Positions 26,369 to 34,884 of a DNA stretch of 64,000 bases are shown here, one piece after another. The stretch covers positions 51,285 to 115,284 of the forward strand of contig NZ_CANNCF010000007.1 in NCBI RefSeq assembly GCF_947503045.1, read 5' to 3'. Every line of letters begins with the position of its first letter. The first letter of the stretch is position 1. Source of the stretch: an uncultured Tateyamaria sp. Lineage in GTDB: Bacteria; Pseudomonadota; Alphaproteobacteria; Rhodobacterales; Rhodobacteraceae. The translations under genes and the position numbers were made by a program. The notes below the pieces were generated by a model that saw only the letters and a program-made list of their open reading frames with translations, was not told the DNA's origin and did no database searches.

Positions 26369-27391
26369 ATGAAGAAACTTGGATTAATTTCAGTTGCCGC
26401 ATTGATGGCATCCGGAGCTGCCGCTTGGGCAGATGAACTCAGCGTTGTGTGCAGCGCCGAACAAGACTGGTGTGACCTGATGGTCTCAGCGTTTGAAGCT
26501 GAAAACCCAGACATCGACGTTTTGATGGTGCGCAAATCAACCGGTGAAACGCTGGCGCAGATTCGCGCAGAGGCCGGTAACCCAAAGATTGACGTCTGGT
26601 GGGGCGGAACCGGTGATCCACACCTGATCGCGGCCGAAGAAGGCCTGACACAACCCTCTGGCGTCGACACAAGCGAATTGCTTGGCTGGGCGCAAAACAT
26701 GGCCGAAATTTCCGAAGGTCGTGCGATTGGCATCTATGCGGGTGCACTTGGCATTGCCTACAACACCGAAATTCTGGCCGAAAAAGGCATTGCAGCTCCG
26801 GAATGCTGGGCTGATCTGGAAGCCCCGCGTTTCATGGGTGAAATTCAGGTGGCGAACCCCAACAGCTCGGGCACGGCCTACACCGAACTGGCGACATTCG
26901 TTCAGCTCTTTGGCGAAGACGAAGCCATGTTGAAACTGGCGGCGATTGGCCTGAACGTAAACTCCTATACCAAGTCCGGCTCTGCCCCATCCAAGGCGGC
27001 GGCACGCGGTGAAACCGGTGTCTCCATCGGCTTCATGCACGACATGGTGAAACTGGCCGCCCAAGGCTTCCCGCTGGCGATCGTCGCCCCTTGCGAAGGC
27101 ACCGGCTACGAAGTGGGTGCGGTGTCCATCATTGAGGGTGCACGCAACCTTGAAGGTGCGCAGGCATGGGTTGAATTCGCTCTGAACGCGGACACTCAGT
27201 CCCGTGCGCCAGAAGTGGGTGCGTTCCAGGTTCCGTCCAACTCAAACGCACAAGTTGCGCCTGAGTCTCCAGACCTCGCCTCGATCAAGCTGATTGACTA
27301 CGACTTCGCCACATATGGCTCCAGCGACACCCGTGGTCGTCTGTTGGCCCGCTGGGACGAAGAAGTCGGCGATCCAAACCCAGAGCAGTAA
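26369..27391 (+). CDS. AfuA-like periplasmic substrate-binding protein (sugar-phosphate or iron type)
   Basis: The ATG at 26369 is preceded by GGGAGGAAGAC. The 340-aa product has a signal peptide (ISVAALMASGAAAWA, cleavage near 21). The mature protein has the extracellular binding-protein pattern VVCSAEQDWCDLMVSAFEAE, then WWGGTGDPHLIAAEEGL (about 77-93) and NPNSSGTAYTE (about 163-173). His224-Asp225 and Glu248 occur in the order and spacing I recall for the phosphate-sugar ligands of AfuA. The family was first named for ferric iron, and AfuA was later shown to bind sugar phosphates. The Tyr pair typical of iron-binding FbpA is not evident. It is first of an operon with permease, ATPase and a HAD phosphatase. 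Confidence 0.8.
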   Translation: MKKLGLISVAALMASGAAAWADELSVVCSAEQDWCDLMVSAFEAENPDIDVLMVRKSTGETLAQIRAEAGNPKIDVWWGGTGDPHLIAAEEGLTQPSGVDTSELLGWAQNMAEISEGRAIGIYAGALGIAYNTEILAEKGIAAPECWADLEAPRFMGEIQVANPNSSGTAYTELATFVQLFGEDEAMLKLAAIGLNVNSYTKSGSAPSKAAARGETGVSIGFMHDMVKLAAQGFPLAIVAPCEGTGYEVGAVSIIEGARNLEGAQAWVEFALNADTQSRAPEVGAFQVPSNSNAQVAPESPDLASIKLIDYDFATYGSSDTRGRLLARWDEEVGDPNPEQ

Positions 27392-27403
27392 ACCTTCCGA
27401 ACT

Positions 27404-27430
27404 CTTGGCCCGCCATGTTGTTGGGCCAAG
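27404..27430 (+). other. Intercistronic hairpin after the binding-protein gene
   Basis: CTTGGCCC and GGGCCAAG form a perfect 8-bp stem around an 11-nt loop, extendable by two pairs. No T tract follows. Such a hairpin typically stabilises the 5' message so that binding protein exceeds permease, or causes partial attenuation. Confidence 0.55.
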
Positions 27431-27485
27431 GGACATTGATGCCTTGCTTTAGGCGGGCATCACCCTACTCAAGCGGATAGATAAA

Positions 27486-29657
27486 ATGAAAAAGACAGTC
27501 CTCATTTGGCTGGCTCTCGGGCTTGCCGGTTTTGTTTTGCTGCCCTGGCACATGACCGATGACGGTCTTTTGGACCCAAGCTGGATCACCGACGGCGTTG
27601 CCGCCACGGGCCTGTTTGGCACCTTGGCCGGGCAATGGTGGTTGGCCCCTGCCGGGCTGGCGCTGGTGATCGCAATGATCCTGCAACTGACCGTTGCCGA
27701 ACCCGTCAAACGGGCGAAATTGACCCTTTCAGCGTCGATTGCGGGTCTGTTTTTCATGGCCATGCAAGGGCTTATCATTGTCCGGGCCGGGCCGCGTTTC
27801 TTTGAAGGCCTGCTGACCGGCGACGTGATCATGGCCGGACAGGCGGGCATGGGCGCGGGCGCGGGGATTTGTGCCGTCGCGTTGCTGTTTGCCGCCACCA
27901 TTTCGCTGTCTCAATCGGGCAAAGGGCAAGGCGACGCCTTTGTTGTCAGCACCATTGGTCTGATCATCGCGCTTGTGGGCATTTTCGTTTTCTTCCCCGT
28001 GATCCACATTCTGGTGCGCGCGTTTGAGGTCGAGGGCGGCTATTCCCTGACCGAGTTTTTCCCACGCTTATTTAGCGCTGACATCTGGGGCCTTGGCTGT
28101 CTGATCGGACCGCGATCTTGTGGGGTGGCGATCAACTCGCTGTTCCTTGGGGTGATGGCGGGTCTGGGAACGACCATCCTCGGCCTGACATTTGCACTGA
28201 TTTTCACCCGTACCGATTTTCGCGCTAAAAAATTCCTGCGCATCCTGACTGTGTTGCCGATCATCACACCGCCTTTCGTGATTGGCCTTGCGCTTATCCT
28301 GCTGTTTGGCCGCGCGGGCACTGTGACCGAATTTTTCGCCGATATGCTAGGCTGGGAAAAAACCCGCTGGGTCTATGGCTTCTGGGGTGTCTATTTCGCA
28401 CAGCTTCTGTCCTTCACGCCCATCGCGTTCCTCGTTCTGATTGGCGTCGTCCAAGGCGTTAGCCCGTCGATGGAGGAGGCCTCCCAAACACTCGACGCTG
28501 ACCGTTGGCAGACCTTCCGCTTTGTGTCCCTGCCGCTGATGCGCCCCGGTCTGGCCAATGCGTTCTTACTTGGCTTCATCGAAAGCATCGCAGACTTCGG
28601 CAACCCCTTGGTCTTGGGCAGCGGGTATGAGGTCCTCTCGACCGAGATATTCTTTGCCATTGTCGGCTCTGTCGCTGATCCGGCCAAGGCTGCGATCCTT
28701 GCGATTGCGCTGTTGTCACTGACCATGTCCGCCTTCATCGCGCAGCGTTTGTGGCTTGGCAAAAAGTCCTATGCGACGATTACGGGTAAGGCCGACAGCG
28801 GCCAGAACGCGGCGCTGAATCCTGTGCTAAAGGGGTTTTGCTATGCCATCGCATTGCCATGGGCGGCGCTGACGCTGATTGTCTATTCGATGATCATCTT
28901 CGGCAGCTTCGTGAAACTCTGGGGCTACAACCACAGCTTCACGTTTGACCACTACATCCGTGCTTTTGGCGTTGATTTCGCCAATTGGCGGCTGACGGGC
29001 GTGGCGTGGGACAGCTATTTCACCACCCTGACGATTTCATCCATCGCCGCCCCGCTGACAGCCATTGTCGGTCTGGCCACGGCATACCTGCTGGTGCGTC
29101 AGAAATTCGTTGGCAAGGATGCCTTTGAGTTTTCAACCATGCTCAGCTTTGCCATTCCGGGCACAGTGATCGGCGTCAGCTACATCATGGCGTTCAACTT
29201 CCCCCCGATTGAGCTGACGGGCACGTCGATCATCCTGATCATCGTCTTTGTCTTCCGCAACATGCCCGTGGGCGTGCGCGGTGGCATCGCGGCGATGAGC
29301 CAGCTGGACAAAAGCCTCGATGAAGCCTCCATCACCCTTGGCGCGAACAGTTTCACCACGGTGCGCCGTGTGATCCTGCCGCTGATGGGGCCGGCTATTC
29401 TGGCAGCCCTCACATACAGCTTTGTGCGGGCGATCACGTCCGTCAGCGCGGTGATCTTCCTTGTCAGCGCCAAGCACAACATGGCTACGGCTTTCATCGT
29501 CGGGCGGGTTGAAAACGGTGAATTTGGCCTCGCCATCGCGTATTCGGCTGTGCTGATTGTCACGATGCTGGCGGCCATCCTTCTTATGCAACTACTGGTC
29601 GGAACGCGCCGCTTGCGCCGCACTGACCGTGTCCAACAAGCCGCGAAACCGGCGTGA
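27486..29657 (+). CDS. ABC transporter permease, fused double-domain (AfuB-like)
   Basis: This 723-aa protein contains two BPD-transporter permease halves in one chain, as in AfuB/FbpB. The N-terminus has several extra membrane helices (residues 1-170). Each half has the EAA loop that contacts the ATPase: MEEASQTLDADRWQTFRFVSLPL (about residues 330-352) and LDEASITLGANSFTTVRRVILPL (about 605-627). At least 12 hydrophobic segments are visible. The loops and the neighbouring binding protein and ATPase make an import role firm. The substrate follows from the binding protein. Confidence 0.9.
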   Translation: MKKTVLIWLALGLAGFVLLPWHMTDDGLLDPSWITDGVAATGLFGTLAGQWWLAPAGLALVIAMILQLTVAEPVKRAKLTLSASIAGLFFMAMQGLIIVRAGPRFFEGLLTGDVIMAGQAGMGAGAGICAVALLFAATISLSQSGKGQGDAFVVSTIGLIIALVGIFVFFPVIHILVRAFEVEGGYSLTEFFPRLFSADIWGLGCLIGPRSCGVAINSLFLGVMAGLGTTILGLTFALIFTRTDFRAKKFLRILTVLPIITPPFVIGLALILLFGRAGTVTEFFADMLGWEKTRWVYGFWGVYFAQLLSFTPIAFLVLIGVVQGVSPSMEEASQTLDADRWQTFRFVSLPLMRPGLANAFLLGFIESIADFGNPLVLGSGYEVLSTEIFFAIVGSVADPAKAAILAIALLSLTMSAFIAQRLWLGKKSYATITGKADSGQNAALNPVLKGFCYAIALPWAALTLIVYSMIIFGSFVKLWGYNHSFTFDHYIRAFGVDFANWRLTGVAWDSYFTTLTISSIAAPLTAIVGLATAYLLVRQKFVGKDAFEFSTMLSFAIPGTVIGVSYIMAFNFPPIELTGTSIILIIVFVFRNMPVGVRGGIAAMSQLDKSLDEASITLGANSFTTVRRVILPLMGPAILAALTYSFVRAITSVSAVIFLVSAKHNMATAFIVGRVENGEFGLAIAYSAVLIVTMLAAILLMQLLVGTRRLRRTDRVQQAAKPA

Positions 29658-29667
29658 GGTAATGAAC

Positions 29668-30729
29668 ATGACAGATACACAAACAGGCTCCGTGCGATTT
29701 GAAGGCGTCGTTAAGAAATACGGCGATGTCACTGCGCTCAAGAAACTGGACCTTGCCATTGAGCCCGGCAGACTTGTCACCCTGCTGGGGCCAAGCGGCT
29801 GCGGCAAAACCACGACCCTGCGTCTGATCGCCGGGCTGGAAATGGCGACCGAAGGCAAGATTTTCATCGGTGGTGAAAACGTCACCCACCTGACGGCGAC
29901 CTACCGCAAAGTGTCGATGGTGTTTCAATCCTACGCCCTCTTCCCGCATATGAGTGTGCGCGAAAACGTGGCTTACGGGCTGACGGTGAAATCCGTACCC
30001 AAGGCAGAAGCCAACGAAAGGGCCGAACAAGGGCTGGAGCTTGTCGGCCTCGCCGGGTTTGGCGACCGCCTCCCAAGTGAGCTGTCGGGCGGCCAACAAC
30101 AACGCGTCGCCGTAGCCCGCGCCATTGTGCTGGAGCCTGAGGTTCTTCTGCTCGACGAACCGCTGTCAAACCTTGACGCGAAACTGCGCCGCCATGTGCG
30201 CGAAGAAATCCGCCAAATCCAGCAGCGTCTTGGCCTCACGGCGGTCTACGTGACCCACGACCAAGAAGAGGCGATGGCGGTGTCAGACAACATCATCGTC
30301 ATGAACAACGCCGAAATCGCGCAGATCGGCACGCCCGCTGATTTGTACGAAGCACCCTCTTCCGCCTTCATCGCGGACTTCATCGGCGATGCGAACCTTT
30401 TGGCCTGCGACGTCGAAAAGTCGACTGAGGGTGTGGCGACCGCTGTTCTGGACGGTCAGCGCTACACCGTCCCCAGCCCCGGTATCGCAAAAGGGGCCGC
30501 CCAAATGGTGCTGCGCCCCCATGCCCTGAACCTCGGCGCGCCGGGGCAGCCGGGGCTAAAGGGCGAAGTCACCTATGCCGCCTATCTGGGTAAGGAAATC
30601 CAATACACCGTGCAAACGGACGTCGGTTCCCTGTTCATCATCGCGCCCGTTCAGGCCGACCCGTTCAAACAGGGCGACTCCGTATCGGTCGGCATTGTAG
30701 AGGATCACGCAAGGATCGTCGCGGCTTAA
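29668..30729 (+). CDS. ABC transporter ATP-binding protein (AfuC-like)
   Basis: I chose the ATG at 29668 because GAGG lies 8 nt upstream; another in-frame ATG is two codons earlier. The 353-aa product has Walker A LLGPSGCGKTTTLR (about 36-49), the Q loop FQSYALFPHMSV, signature LSGGQQQRVAVARAI, Walker B VLLLDEPLSNLDAKLR and the switch His in YVTHDQEEAMA. The C-terminal 100 residues form a TOBE domain. It energises the adjoining fused permease. It ends 2 nt before the phosphatase gene. Confidence 0.92.
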   Translation: MTDTQTGSVRFEGVVKKYGDVTALKKLDLAIEPGRLVTLLGPSGCGKTTTLRLIAGLEMATEGKIFIGGENVTHLTATYRKVSMVFQSYALFPHMSVRENVAYGLTVKSVPKAEANERAEQGLELVGLAGFGDRLPSELSGGQQQRVAVARAIVLEPEVLLLDEPLSNLDAKLRRHVREEIRQIQQRLGLTAVYVTHDQEEAMAVSDNIIVMNNAEIAQIGTPADLYEAPSSAFIADFIGDANLLACDVEKSTEGVATAVLDGQRYTVPSPGIAKGAAQMVLRPHALNLGAPGQPGLKGEVTYAAYLGKEIQYTVQTDVGSLFIIAPVQADPFKQGDSVSVGIVEDHARIVAA

Positions 30730-30731
30730 AC

Positions 30732-31376
30732 ATGCAATCAATATTGCACCACCGGGGTAAACCCCATGCCCTAACGTCAGACCATTGGCAGTCCTTCATC
30801 ACGGCGGAGAAATTCGACGCCGTGATTTTTGACTGTGACGGGACGTTGATCGACAGTGCGGACGTCCACCTTCAGTGCTTGATGGCGGGCACGCAGGATC
30901 AAGGGCACGAGATGTCACCCGAGTGGTATGCGGCGCGCAACGGGCTAGACCGGATCAGCCTGTTTGACGCGTTTCGCCAATCTTTTGACGCCACTTTTGA
31001 TGTTGAGCGCGCCTGCCAGATAAGCATCGCGCAATACGACCAAGCCGTGCACCGCGCGCGGCCTATTCGTGAAACCATCGCTTTGGCAAAGACCTTGCGG
31101 GATGGTGCGATGCCGCTGGCTGTTGCCACCAATGGTGAACGCCCTGTTTGTGAACTGTTGCTGGCGACAGTCAATATTCGGGACTTGTTTGATACCGTCG
31201 TGTGTATTTCCGACGGCGTTCCACCCAAACCATCTCCCGCAATATTTCAACTTGCAGCGGATCAGCTCGGGCAGGAACACAGCAAGGTGCTTGTTATTGA
31301 AGATTCCCCGCAAGGTGTTCAAGCCGCCAAGGCCGCAGGAATGTCGGTTATCCAATTGTGCCAACCAACCCACTAA
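30732..31376 (+). CDS. HAD-IA family phosphatase
   Basis: This 214-aa cytoplasmic phosphatase has HAD motif I VIFDCDGTLIDS with the nucleophile Asp34 and acid/base Asp36. Motif II is ATNGE (about 134), motif III Lys sits in PPKPSPAIF (about 160), and motif IV is VIEDSPQGVQAAKAAG. The helical cap lies between motifs I and II, as in phosphoglycolate/beta-phosphoglucomutase-type enzymes. Because it is last in the transporter operon, it may remove phosphate from the imported sugar phosphate. That link is inference. Confidence 0.85.
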   Translation: MQSILHHRGKPHALTSDHWQSFITAEKFDAVIFDCDGTLIDSADVHLQCLMAGTQDQGHEMSPEWYAARNGLDRISLFDAFRQSFDATFDVERACQISIAQYDQAVHRARPIRETIALAKTLRDGAMPLAVATNGERPVCELLLATVNIRDLFDTVVCISDGVPPKPSPAIFQLAADQLGQEHSKVLVIEDSPQGVQAAKAAGMSVIQLCQPTH

Positions 31377-31702
31377 GCCGTCCAACCAAGTCAAGAACGA
31401 ACCGACGCTCAAACGACGCAAGCTTTGGTCCTACTACAAGCTTGCAATTGAAGCAGCTGTTCAACTGGTACTACAATAGATTGGGCTTTTCCCATGTACG
31501 GCGAGTTGGCTCCGATCGCACTGTACGGTCGCGGCGAATGTCACCTATGGCGGGCTGCAATGCAGCAACTTTTGGGTCGTACGAACGGCAGCTTTGGGCT
31601 GGAATTTCAGAGAAATCTTGTCAGCTCCCCGAGATCGGACATTCATGCAAGCCGCAGCATCGGTCGCTCTGGGCTCAGAGCGGAAGTTCGCGCTATCATC
31701 CC
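31377..31702. other. Non-coding spacer after the transporter operon
   Basis: No credible gene is present. Weak open frames lack ribosome-binding sites and protein features. The stretch around 31500-31680 resembles decayed filler. No clear terminator for the transporter operon was seen. Confidence 0.4.
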
Positions 31703-32068
31703 CTACAAGCCAGAGTGATAGATCCTCGATGTTGCGAGCAGCAGTAACAGAACGACATTTATCAGATTGAGTACCCAAGGATCGCCGTGCGCTGCGTGGG
31801 CAACAATCGATGTGACAAAGAACAATGCTACACCGGCATAGGCCCATTCCGTCACTTGAAAGGGGATTTGCGGTGCGAGCAATACGATAACTGCAATCAG
31901 TTTCAGAACAGCCAGCTCAATGCGGAAGTGATCCGGGAATCCGAGATCACGTACACCGTCTATCGTCGCTTGGTGAAACAAATACGCCAATGCGCTCACA
32001 GCAAGCATGGCCGTGACCAGTCCCATGGATATCCAGTAGATCATCACACCCATGCTCATCTTCAACAA
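31703..32068 (-). CDS. DoxX-like membrane protein
   Basis: This 121-aa protein has four hydrophobic helices: MIYWISMGLVTAMLAVSALAY, LAVLKLIAVIVLLAPQIP, WAYAGVALFFVTSIVAHAAHG and VLNLINVVLLLLLATSRI. It also has the DoxX_2-type core GFPDHFRIELAVLKLI. These proteins are small inner-membrane components of uncertain, often redox-linked, function. It is downstream of an SDR gene and a TetR regulator on the same strand, and the three probably form one unit. Confidence 0.78.
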   Translation of the reverse strand: MLKMSMGVMIYWISMGLVTAMLAVSALAYLFHQATIDGVRDLGFPDHFRIELAVLKLIAVIVLLAPQIPFQVTEWAYAGVALFFVTSIVAHAAHGDPWVLNLINVVLLLLLATSRIYHSGL

Positions 32069-32100
32069 AGCAAATCATCATGCTTTCCGGGCCAGCCCCG

Positions 32101-32958
32101 TTAGCTCAGGAACTCTTCGATGACCTTTGCCTGCTGCTTCTTGCCGTCCGGGTCGAGGTCGGTTTTTAAGCCTACGAACTCCTCACCCCACTTAGACGTC
32201 CGTTTGCGGATTGGCGGGTCGTCCGCTTTGATGCAGTCCATGATTACGGCAGCGACTTCATCGGCTGTCTGATAGATGTCAGTGCCTGCCTGGCGATTGG
32301 TGGAGCCGCCCACATATTTTTGCAGGATCGGCAGATATTCGTCTTCCAGCATGCCACCTGTCTGTTCAACATGCTTCATGACGTTGGCCGCAAATTCGGA
32401 GCTAATGCCACCCGGTTCAACCACCGTAAAATCGATCCCGAAGTTCGGTGTGACATAGGTGGCCAGTGACTCGGTAAAGCCTTCCACGGCGAATTTCGCA
32501 CCGCAGTAGATTTCATTGAAAGGCTGACCAACCAGACCGCCGACGGATGATACGGTGAGCACATGACCCGAACGGGCTTTGCGCATATGCGGCATGACCG
32601 CTTTTGTGCAGCGTACGACGCCCATGAAATTGACATCCATGACCCAGTTCATGTCCTCGACTGAGGCCTGCTCAATGGTGCGGACAAACCCCGCACCTGC
32701 ATTGTTCACCAAGACGTCGATCCGGCCGGTCTCATCAATGATGTAGTCGACTGCTGCCGTGATCGAGCCCATATCCTGCACATCGAGCTGCAACACGTTG
32801 AGCGACACACCGGCCTCTTTGGCAGCCGCATCCAGTGTTTCGCGCTTCTTCAGATTGCGCATCGTTGCATACACAACGTGGCCAGCCTTGGCGGCTTGGA
32901 TGGCGATGCTGATGCCGAGGCCAGAAGATGTACCGGTAATAAGAATGACTTTAGACAT
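32101..32958 (-). CDS. Short-chain dehydrogenase/reductase
   Basis: The ATG at 32958 is placed by AAAGGACCTCCCCC and because it opens directly with the Rossmann strand. The 285-aa product shows TGTSSGLG (nucleotide-binding glycines, about 8-15), LVNNAGAGF (about 85-93), and the catalytic Ser in VSSVGGLVG with YCGAKFAVEGF (Tyr/Lys about 150-160). That is the classical SDR arrangement. The substrate is unknown. It lies between a TetR-family gene and a DoxX gene. Confidence 0.88.
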   Translation of the reverse strand: MSKVILITGTSSGLGISIAIQAAKAGHVVYATMRNLKKRETLDAAAKEAGVSLNVLQLDVQDMGSITAAVDYIIDETGRIDVLVNNAGAGFVRTIEQASVEDMNWVMDVNFMGVVRCTKAVMPHMRKARSGHVLTVSSVGGLVGQPFNEIYCGAKFAVEGFTESLATYVTPNFGIDFTVVEPGGISSEFAANVMKHVEQTGGMLEDEYLPILQKYVGGSTNRQAGTDIYQTADEVAAVIMDCIKADDPPIRKRTSKWGEEFVGLKTDLDPDGKKQQAKVIEEFLS

Positions 32959-32978
32959 GGGGGAGGTCCTTTCGGGGG

Positions 32979-33566
32979 CTATGAGGGTTGCGCGGCTGCT
33001 GCGATGGAGAGCCAAACGCGCTCGAAGGTGATGTCAACTTGGGCTTTTGAGAGTTTTTCAAGACGCAGCGCTTTGGTCCGCGCTAAGTGCATGGCGGGCG
33101 CCACGAGTAAGGTGGTGACAACCGAGACCGGCAGTTCCGCGACTGTGCCGTCGTCAATGGCACGCTGTATCATCGCGGTGATCTCAGTCTGGGTGTAGGC
33201 AATATCTTTGGCTTGTTTCGCCGTTAGCACCTGGGCGGCCCCGGCATACTCGATGAACATGAAGTCGAGCGGATGCGCATCGACAAAGGCAAACATCTCA
33301 AACCACATCTTGCGGATCATCTCTTTCGATGATGGCTCGTCCGCTGCGGCAACGATAAGTCCGTGAAACTCGGTTTTGATCTGCAAGTAGATCTTCTGCA
33401 GCATGTCTTCTTTGCTGTCGAACTGCAGATAGATCGTGCCTGTTGCTACACCGGCGCGTTTGGCCACCGCGCCAACCGAGGTCGCGCCAATACCCTTTTC
33501 GGCCACTTCCGCTACGAGAGCGGCGCGGATTTTCTGCAGGGTTTGGTCGGGCGTGGGTCTAGGCAT
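32979..33566 (-). CDS. TetR/AcrR-family transcriptional regulator
   Basis: This 195-aa protein has an N-terminal helix-turn-helix (GATSVGAVAKRAGVATGTIYLQFDSKEDML, about 22-50 region) characteristic of TetR regulators and a helical ligand domain behind it. It precedes the SDR and DoxX genes on the same strand. A perfect 20-bp palindrome 10 bp upstream of its start is the expected operator, so it probably represses its own operon until a small molecule binds. Confidence 0.9.
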   Translation of the reverse strand: MPRPTPDQTLQKIRAALVAEVAEKGIGATSVGAVAKRAGVATGTIYLQFDSKEDMLQKIYLQIKTEFHGLIVAAADEPSSKEMIRKMWFEMFAFVDAHPLDFMFIEYAGAAQVLTAKQAKDIAYTQTEITAMIQRAIDDGTVAELPVSVVTTLLVAPAMHLARTKALRLEKLSKAQVDITFERVWLSIAAAAQPS

Positions 33567-33576
33567 GGCTCAAAAC

Positions 33577-33596
33577 AGAAATGAATATTCATTTCT
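33577..33596. promoter_or_regulatory. Operator of the adjacent TetR regulator
   Basis: AGAAATGAATATTCATTTCT is a perfect 20-bp palindrome just upstream of the tetR-sdr-doxX start. Size and position are typical of TetR operators. Confidence 0.65.
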
Positions 33597-33648
33597 CAAT
33601 GCGCCGAATTGCTGAAACTGTCAATCCGGGCTGCGGCACCAACGCCGA

Positions 33649-34884
33649 TCACAATTTGATCTGTCCCAAAAACCCGATCCCGGTCTGCAGAATGCCCGAA
33701 AGGTCTTCAGCCCGCACAATTTTGCGTTGAACCAGATCTTCGGCTGATTGCGTCATCGTGCGGGCAATCAGGTTCGGGTTCGAGCAGCTATCGGAAAATA
33801 TCTGTTTGACGACATTGACCCAATCGAGAGGCGGCACACTCAGAAAGCGGTCCCGCACGTGCTGATCGAAGACAAGATATTCTCGCAAGGCGACACGGCC
33901 TTTACCGTCGGCCGTTTTAATGAGGCGCTGCCAGATGATCAGATTGAGCGATGTCATCAGATCGAAGGATCGCGCCTCCTGCTCCTCCGGTGGAAAAAGG
34001 AACGCCATGCGCCGCAAAGCCTCGGCAATCGATCCCGCGTGGGTGGTGGTGTTGACCAAATGGCCGGTCAGACAGGCCTCGATACAGGCTTCCATACTTT
34101 CTCGGTCACGGCTTTCTCCGACATTGATTACGGCGGGGGCCCGGCGCATGGCGGCTCTCACGCCTTCGGCGAAGGTCGGTATGTTCCGACCGACACCGAT
34201 TTCCGACTGGCTGATGAAAGAGGCGACATTGGCCGCATCCGTATTGATGTCCCGAAACGTGTATTCAATCGGGGCCTGCAGGTCGACGATCTTGCGGGAA
34301 CGTGATTTGTTTTCCAGATGGCACCTGGTCATCGCCGCCATAGTGGTTGATTTGCCGTGCCCGGTAGCGCCCGCAACAACGATGATGCCGCTTGCAGGCT
34401 CCAACCGGTCGCGCAGAGCGTCCTCCAGCCCGACGTCATCAAGGGTTGGCGTCGTATCGGGCAGAGCTCGCAATGTGATCTGCACCCCATTGGTTCCAAA
34501 GCGTTGCTCGCCGGTAGCGTTGACCCGAAACCGCTGGCTGCGTTTGCGGTCGATCTTCTTCTCATAAGAGAAATCCAATGGCCGGCCTGCGCTCACCAGA
34601 CTCATCGCATCATTGGCAGACCACAAATGGGCCAGCATCGCCTGGACCTCTGTGATCAGCAGGCGGCGCTTGGTAGCGAGTTTCTGATCCCCATGCATCT
34701 GCACGCGCATTCTGAGATCGGCACTGATGTTGATATCGGACGCGCCTTTCATAGCCGCGCCAACCAGAAAATGATCAAAGGCGGACAGATCGCTGTCGAA
34801 GCGGTTGGGTTCATCCTTCAAGATGGTGACATCTGCCGCGCTCGGGTCTGATGGTTCGAGATCGATCCGCTCCAGATCGATCAT
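33649..34884 (-). CDS. dotB: DotB/TraJ secretion ATPase (PilT/VirB11-like)
   Basis: I chose the ATG at 34884 because it overlaps the dotC stop as ATGA. The 411-aa product has the GspE/PilT core: Walker A GATGHGKSTTM at 172-182, the Asp box IVDLQAPIEYTF near 203, and VNVGESRDRESMEACIEACLTGHLVNTTTHAGS (about 255-287) with the Walker B/His box. DotB is a hexameric cytoplasmic ATPase that docks on DotO to energise substrate transfer. It is third in the dotD-dotC-dotB operon, as in IncI traH-traI-traJ. Confidence 0.92.
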   Translation of the reverse strand: MIDLERIDLEPSDPSAADVTILKDEPNRFDSDLSAFDHFLVGAAMKGASDINISADLRMRVQMHGDQKLATKRRLLITEVQAMLAHLWSANDAMSLVSAGRPLDFSYEKKIDRKRSQRFRVNATGEQRFGTNGVQITLRALPDTTPTLDDVGLEDALRDRLEPASGIIVVAGATGHGKSTTMAAMTRCHLENKSRSRKIVDLQAPIEYTFRDINTDAANVASFISQSEIGVGRNIPTFAEGVRAAMRRAPAVINVGESRDRESMEACIEACLTGHLVNTTTHAGSIAEALRRMAFLFPPEEQEARSFDLMTSLNLIIWQRLIKTADGKGRVALREYLVFDQHVRDRFLSVPPLDWVNVVKQIFSDSCSNPNLIARTMTQSAEDLVQRKIVRAEDLSGILQTGIGFLGQIKL

